Origin: Antedon bifida
Lineage: Eukaryota > Echinodermata > Crinoidea > Comatulida > Antedonidae
Length of the DNA: 64,000 nt
Direction: 5' to 3'
Assembly (NCBI GenBank): GCA_963402885.1
Contig: OY727095.1
Location: 17,055,001 to 17,119,000 of the forward strand
Part shown: one piece after another, positions 42,401-48,400 of the stretch
How the letters are laid out: every line of letters begins with the position of its first letter
How positions within the stretch are numbered: the stretch's first letter is position 1
Translations under genes and position numbers: made by a program
Notes under the pieces: generated by a model
Told to the model about the DNA's origin: nothing
The model's database searches: none
The model's input: the letters and a program-made list of their open reading frames with translations, nothing else

Positions 42401-45400
42401 TATAATATATTACCATGGATCAGATCTAGTGATTGTTAGCCTATTACTTAATGTAAGTAATCATCAAAATCTAATTACTGTACAATATCAATCACAAAAT
42501 TTGAACGTTATAAAATACATATTTCATAAAATTGTACAAACAAATGTTCAGATATTAAAAATATGAGGCCAATAAGCAGTTTAATGAATTTCTGTAAATT
42601 AAGTTCAACTTCGAGAATTTTTACCCAATGGTAGAGAAAGTTGGTACATACTTTCAGTACTAATTTTTAACACCTAATGAAAACCAGTGTACTATATTGA
42701 CGATCAAAACAAATTTATCATTTGCCTCGATGAAGATCATATCATATCATGAAGCCTGATACCATCCCATCATCAAATGTACCAAGACAGGAATTTGGTG
42801 AACAATACCATGCAATAAACAAAATTAAGGTAATTCTCAGGATGACAATTATATTTGACTACATAAAATCCATCATATCTGTATTTATTTGCCTTGTGTA
42901 CAGTGCAATTTTCAGTTATTTACCAAAGTTCATGTATTTGAGAAGCATCTGTGAGCACTTACTAGTATATTATATTTTAACGAGAAATCATTTTTCCAAA
43001 AAAGTCATAAGATAAGAGACGGAACTTTTCTTAAAAGCATTCAGTTTGAAAAGAATAATTTCATATTACCTTTCTTTTTTAAATTGCATTACTCAAACAA
43101 TTTAGATTTTGAAAACTAACAAAACATTGTTTACATTTCTCTTCCTTTTGTGGCAAAATGTTTGCACAAAAAGACCCTAGGTTGGAAAAGGATTTCTTTA
43201 AGGCCATGTTCATAATTAGCTAGATAGACTAACAGAAGCATTTTTTGTAAGGTAAGGGAGGGAGCAGGTTTTTAATTAATAATTATTTTTTATTAAAATC
43301 AGATTCTATTAATTATTTTAACATAAACATTTTTAGTTGTTTAGTAGTTGTCGCATTTTATTTCATATTTACAATTAATTAGACCATTGTCAATAATTGT
43401 TAATTAATAACTGAATATATAAAAAAAAAATAGATTTTTTTGTTCATTCAGAAAATTAAAGATTTATGTTATATGATAGGTAACTGTACACTTTAAATCA
43501 CTTATCATAAATCATATATAACTATTTAGTTATTTTTTTATTTGGTTTGTTTTAATCAAATTTGATTTTTGTTAATGTGCTTACTTTTTTCTCTCATTAA
43601 ATGGTTTACTTCAGCAGATCTATATAATGTTAGCTTATTACACTAGCAAATCCCTGTACATTACCTTATTTTGCAATGCTACTGGTGCCCCATGCTGAAT
43701 GAGACACGTCACTAATTCTAAGGTAGGTGTACCTACACTCCCCAGATACTCATGTAATGGAGTGTCACCATACTGGAAAGGAATCATAATCATGATGTTT
43801 ATAAATACTGAAAACAGACATTATGTGAAATTGGGTTTTTTTGTTAATACAAACAACAACAATTACTGCTAAATAATTTGATAAAATCCTAATTATCATT
43901 ATTGATAAATGAAAACAAAATATAATATATTACCATGGATCAGATCTAGTGATTGTTAGCCTATTACTTAATGTAAGTAATCATTAAAATCTACTTACTG
44001 TACAATATCAATCACAAAATTTGAACATTAATAAAATACATATTTCATAAAATTGTACAAACAAATGTTCAGATATTAAAAATATGAGGCCAATAAGCAG
44101 TTTAATGAATTTATATATAAATTTACGTAATGGGAAATTTCTGTAAATTAAGTTCAACTTCTAGAATTTTTACCCAATGGTAGAGAAAGTTGGTACATAC
44201 TTTCGGTACTAATTTTTACCACCTAATGAAAACCAGTGCACTATATTGATGATCAAAACAAATTTATAATTTGCCTCGATGAAGATCATATCATATCATG
44301 AAGCCTTATACCATCCCATCATCAAATGTACCAAGACAGGAATTTGGTGAACAATACCAGGCAATAAACAAAATTTAGGTAATTCTCAGGATGACAATTA
44401 TATTTGACTACATAAATTCCATCATATCTGTATTTATTTGCCTTGTGTACAGTGCAATTTTCAGTTATTTACCAAAGTTCATGTATTCGAGAAGCATCTG
44501 TGAGCACTTACTAGTATATTATATTTTAACGAGAAACCATTTTTCCAAAAAAGTCATAAAATAAGAGACGGAACTTTTCTTAAAAGCATTCAGTTTGAAA
44601 AGAATAATTTCATATTACCTTTCTTTTTTAAATTGCATTACTCAAACAATTTAGATTTTGAAAACTAACAAAACATTGTTTACATTTCTTTTCTTTTTGT
44701 GGCAAAATGTTTGCACAAAAAGATCCTAGGTTGGAAAAGGATTTCTTTAAGGCCATGTTCATAATTAGCTGGATAGACTGACAGAAGCATTTTTTGTAAG
44801 GTAAGGGAGGGAGCAGGTTTTTAATTAATAATTATTTTTAGTTGTTTAGTAGTTGTCGCATTTTATTTCATATTTACAATTATTTAGACCATTGTCAATA
44901 ATTGTTAATTTTAATTAACAATTATTATTAAAATAACTGAATATATAAAAAAAATAGATTTTTTTGTTCATTAAGAAAATTCAAGATTTATGTTATATGA
45001 TAGGTAACTGTACACTTTAAATCAGTTATCATAAATCATATATAACTATTTAGTTATTTTTTTATTTGGTTTGTTTTAATCAAATTTGATTTTTAGTAGC
45101 CTGGACTCGACTCTATAGTTCACTATGTCGGTCGGTCGGTCTGTCTGTCGGTCTGTCTGTCTGTCGGTCCGGTATCACTATGCATTGTAGCACGCGACTT
45201 AATGGCTGTTGGCCTTGTTGTTAATGTGCTTACTTTTTTCTCTCATTAAATGGTTTACTTCAGCAGATCTATATAATGTTAGCCTATTACACTAGCAAAT
45301 CCCTGTACATTTACCTTATTTTGCAATGCTACTGGAGCCCCATGCTGAATGAGACAAGTCACTATTTCTAAGGTAGGTGTATGTACACTCCCCAGATACT

Positions 45401-48400
45401 CATGTAATGGAGTGTCACCATTCTGGAAAGGAATCGTAATCATGAAGTTTATAAATACTGACAACAGACATTATGTGAAATTGGTTTTTTTTTTTGTTAA
45501 TACAAACAACAACAATTACTGCTAAATAATGTGATAAAATCCTAATTATCATTATTGATAAATGAAAACAAAATATAATATATTACCATGGATCAGATCT
45601 AGTGATTGTTAGCCTATTACTTAATGTAAGTAATCATCAAAATCTACTTACTGTACAATATCAATCACAAAATTTGAACATTAATAAAATACATATTTCA
45701 TAAAATTGTACAAACAAATGTTTAGATGTTAACAATATGAGGCCAATAAGCAGTTTAATGAATTTACATATAAATTTAGGTAATGGGAAATTTCAGAAAA
45801 TAAAGTGCAACTTCTAGAATTTATACTCAATGGTAGAGAAAGTTGGTACATACTTTCGATACTGATTTTTAACACCCAATGAAACCAATATCATAATTAA
45901 GTTAAGTTAGATATTAACGATAACAAATTTAGTTTAAACCATTTGCCTTGATGAAAATCACATCATATCATGAAGCCTGATACCATCCCATCATCAAATG
46001 TACCAAGACAGGAATTTGGTGAACAATACCATTACCATACAATAAACAAAATTAAGGTAATTCTCAGGATGACAATTATATTTGACTACATAAATTCCAA
46101 CATATCTGTATTTATTTGCTTTGTGTACAGTGCGACTTAGACAATATTCAGTTATTTACCGAAGTTTATGTATTCGAGAACCATCTGTGGGCACTTAATT
46201 ACCAGTATATCAAATTTTAACTGGCAACTTTAATAGAATCATTTTTTCCAAAAAGTCATAAGATAAGATATGGCATTGTTTGAAAAGAATAATTTCATAT
46301 TAAATTTCTTTTTGAAATTGCATTGCTCAAACATTTTTACTAAACTAAACATTATTTACATTTCTCTTCATGTTATATGATAGGTATACTGTACACTTTA
46401 AATCAGTTATCATAAATCATATATAACTATTTAGTTATTTTTTTATTTGGTTTGTTTTAATCAAATTTGATTTTTAGTCGCGTGGACGCGACTCTATAGT
46501 TCACTATGTCGGTCGGTCTGTCGGTCTGTCTGTCGGTCTGTCTGTCTGTCGGTCGGTCTGTCTGTCTGTCGGTCCGGTATCACTATGCATTGTAGCACGT
46601 GACTTAATGGCTGTTGGCCTTGTTGTTAATGTGCTTACTTTTTTCTCTCATTAAATAGTTTACTTCAGCAGATCTATATAATGTTAGCCTATTACACTAG
46701 CAAATCCCTGTACATTTACCTTATTTTGCAATGCTACTGGTGCCCCATGCTGAATGAGACACATCACTATTTCTAAGGTAGGTGTATGTACACGCCCCAG
46801 ATACTTATGTAATGGAGTGTCACCATTCTGGAAAGGAATCGTAATCATGAAGTTTATAAATACTGACAACAGACATTATGTGAAATTGGTTTTTTTTTTT
46901 GTTAATACAAACAACAACAATTACTGCTAAATAATGTGATAAAATCCTAATTATCATTATTGATAAATGAAAACAAAATATATTATATTACCATGGATCA
47001 GATCTAGTGATTGTTAGCCTATTACTTAATGTACAAACAAATGTTTAGATGTTAACAATATGAGGCCATTAAGCAGTTTAATGAATTTACATATAAATTT
47101 AGGTAATGGGAAATTTCAGTAAATAAAGTGCAACTTCTAGAATGTATACTCAATGGTAGAGAAAGTTGGTACATACTTTCGATACTGATTTTTAACACCC
47201 AATGAAACCAATATCATAATTAAGTTAAGTTAGATATTAACGATAACAAATTTAGTTTAAACCATTTGCCTTGATGAAAATCATATCATATCATGAAGCC
47301 TGATACCATCCCATCATCAAATGTACCAAGACAGGAATTTGGTGAACAATACCATTACCATACAATAAACAAAATTAAGGTAATTCTCAGGATGACAATT
47401 ATATTTGACTACATAAATTCCAACATATCTGTATTTATTTGCTTTGTGTACAGTGCGACTTAGACAATATTCAGTTATTTACCGAAGTTTATGTATTCGA
47501 GAACCATCTGTGGGCACTTAAATACCAGTATATCAAATTTTATCTGGCAACTTTAATAGAATCATTTTTTCCAAAAAGTCATAAGATAAGATACGGCACT
47601 GTTTGAAAAGAATAATTTCATATTAAATTTCTTTTTGAAATTGCATTGCTCAAACATTTTTACTAAACTAAACATTATTTACATTTCTCTTCCTTTTGTG
47701 CAAAATGTTTGTTTGGAAAAGGATCTCTTTAAGGCCATATTCATACTGTGTGTGATAAGACTGACAGAAGTATTTTATTATAAAGTAAGTAAAGGGCGGA
47801 AGCAAGTTATTGAAATCAGATTCTATTTTTAACATAAACATTTTTTAATTTGTTAGTTTATTAATAGTCAATGTAGTTGTCCCATTTTATTTTGTATTTA
47901 CAATTAATTAGACCATTGTCAATCGTTATCTTTAAAGTACATACAGTAATAATGAGCAATTTATATTTGTTTTATGGTCATAAAAATGTAAACAACATTG
48001 TAGGTTACTATTAGGAAGATTTTTTTGTTCATTAGAAATAAAAGATTTATGTTATTTGATAGGTAAATGTACACTTTAAATCAGTTCATAAATCAAATGA
48101 ACTATTTAGTTTTTTATTTGGTTTGTTGTAATCAAGTCTTTACTTTTTCTCTCATTTTAACATTTTTCACAAAATCATGTATTTTATGCTTCATTTAGAT
48201 TCTGCTAAGCTTTGATTTATTTATATTATTATTTTTAGCCTAATATGGTTAATCAGTACATGCAGGTTATACCCCCATCATCAGTGTGTATTTATATTAT
48301 TATTTTTAGCCTAATGTAGTTAATCAGTACATGCAGGTTATACCCCCATCATCAGTGTTTATTTATATTATTATTTTTAGCCTAATGTGGTTAATCAGTG

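Larger units (their letters stand above)
38644..43006. repeat. 4.4-kb tandem segmental duplication, unit 2
   Basis: Second copy, offset about 4,355-4,413, differing by a few small indels and rare substitutions (for example gaagccttat against gaagcctgat at 42757). Holds units A' and B'. Recent duplication or an assembly duplicate. Confidence 0.9.
35930..47830. repeat. Ankyrin-unit array (~1.4-1.65 kb per unit)
   Basis: Each unit holds one ankyrin exon and a conserved intron: ctcattaaatggtttacttc before the exon 3' side, attactgctaaataatgtga after, taccatggatcaga, gtagagaaagttggtacata, and a 'catcatcaaatgtaccaaga' block. Exon spacing 1,536, 2,819 (contains the fossil), 1,541, 1,515, 1,650 and 1,405 bp. 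Units D and E form a younger subgroup. Confidence 0.9.
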
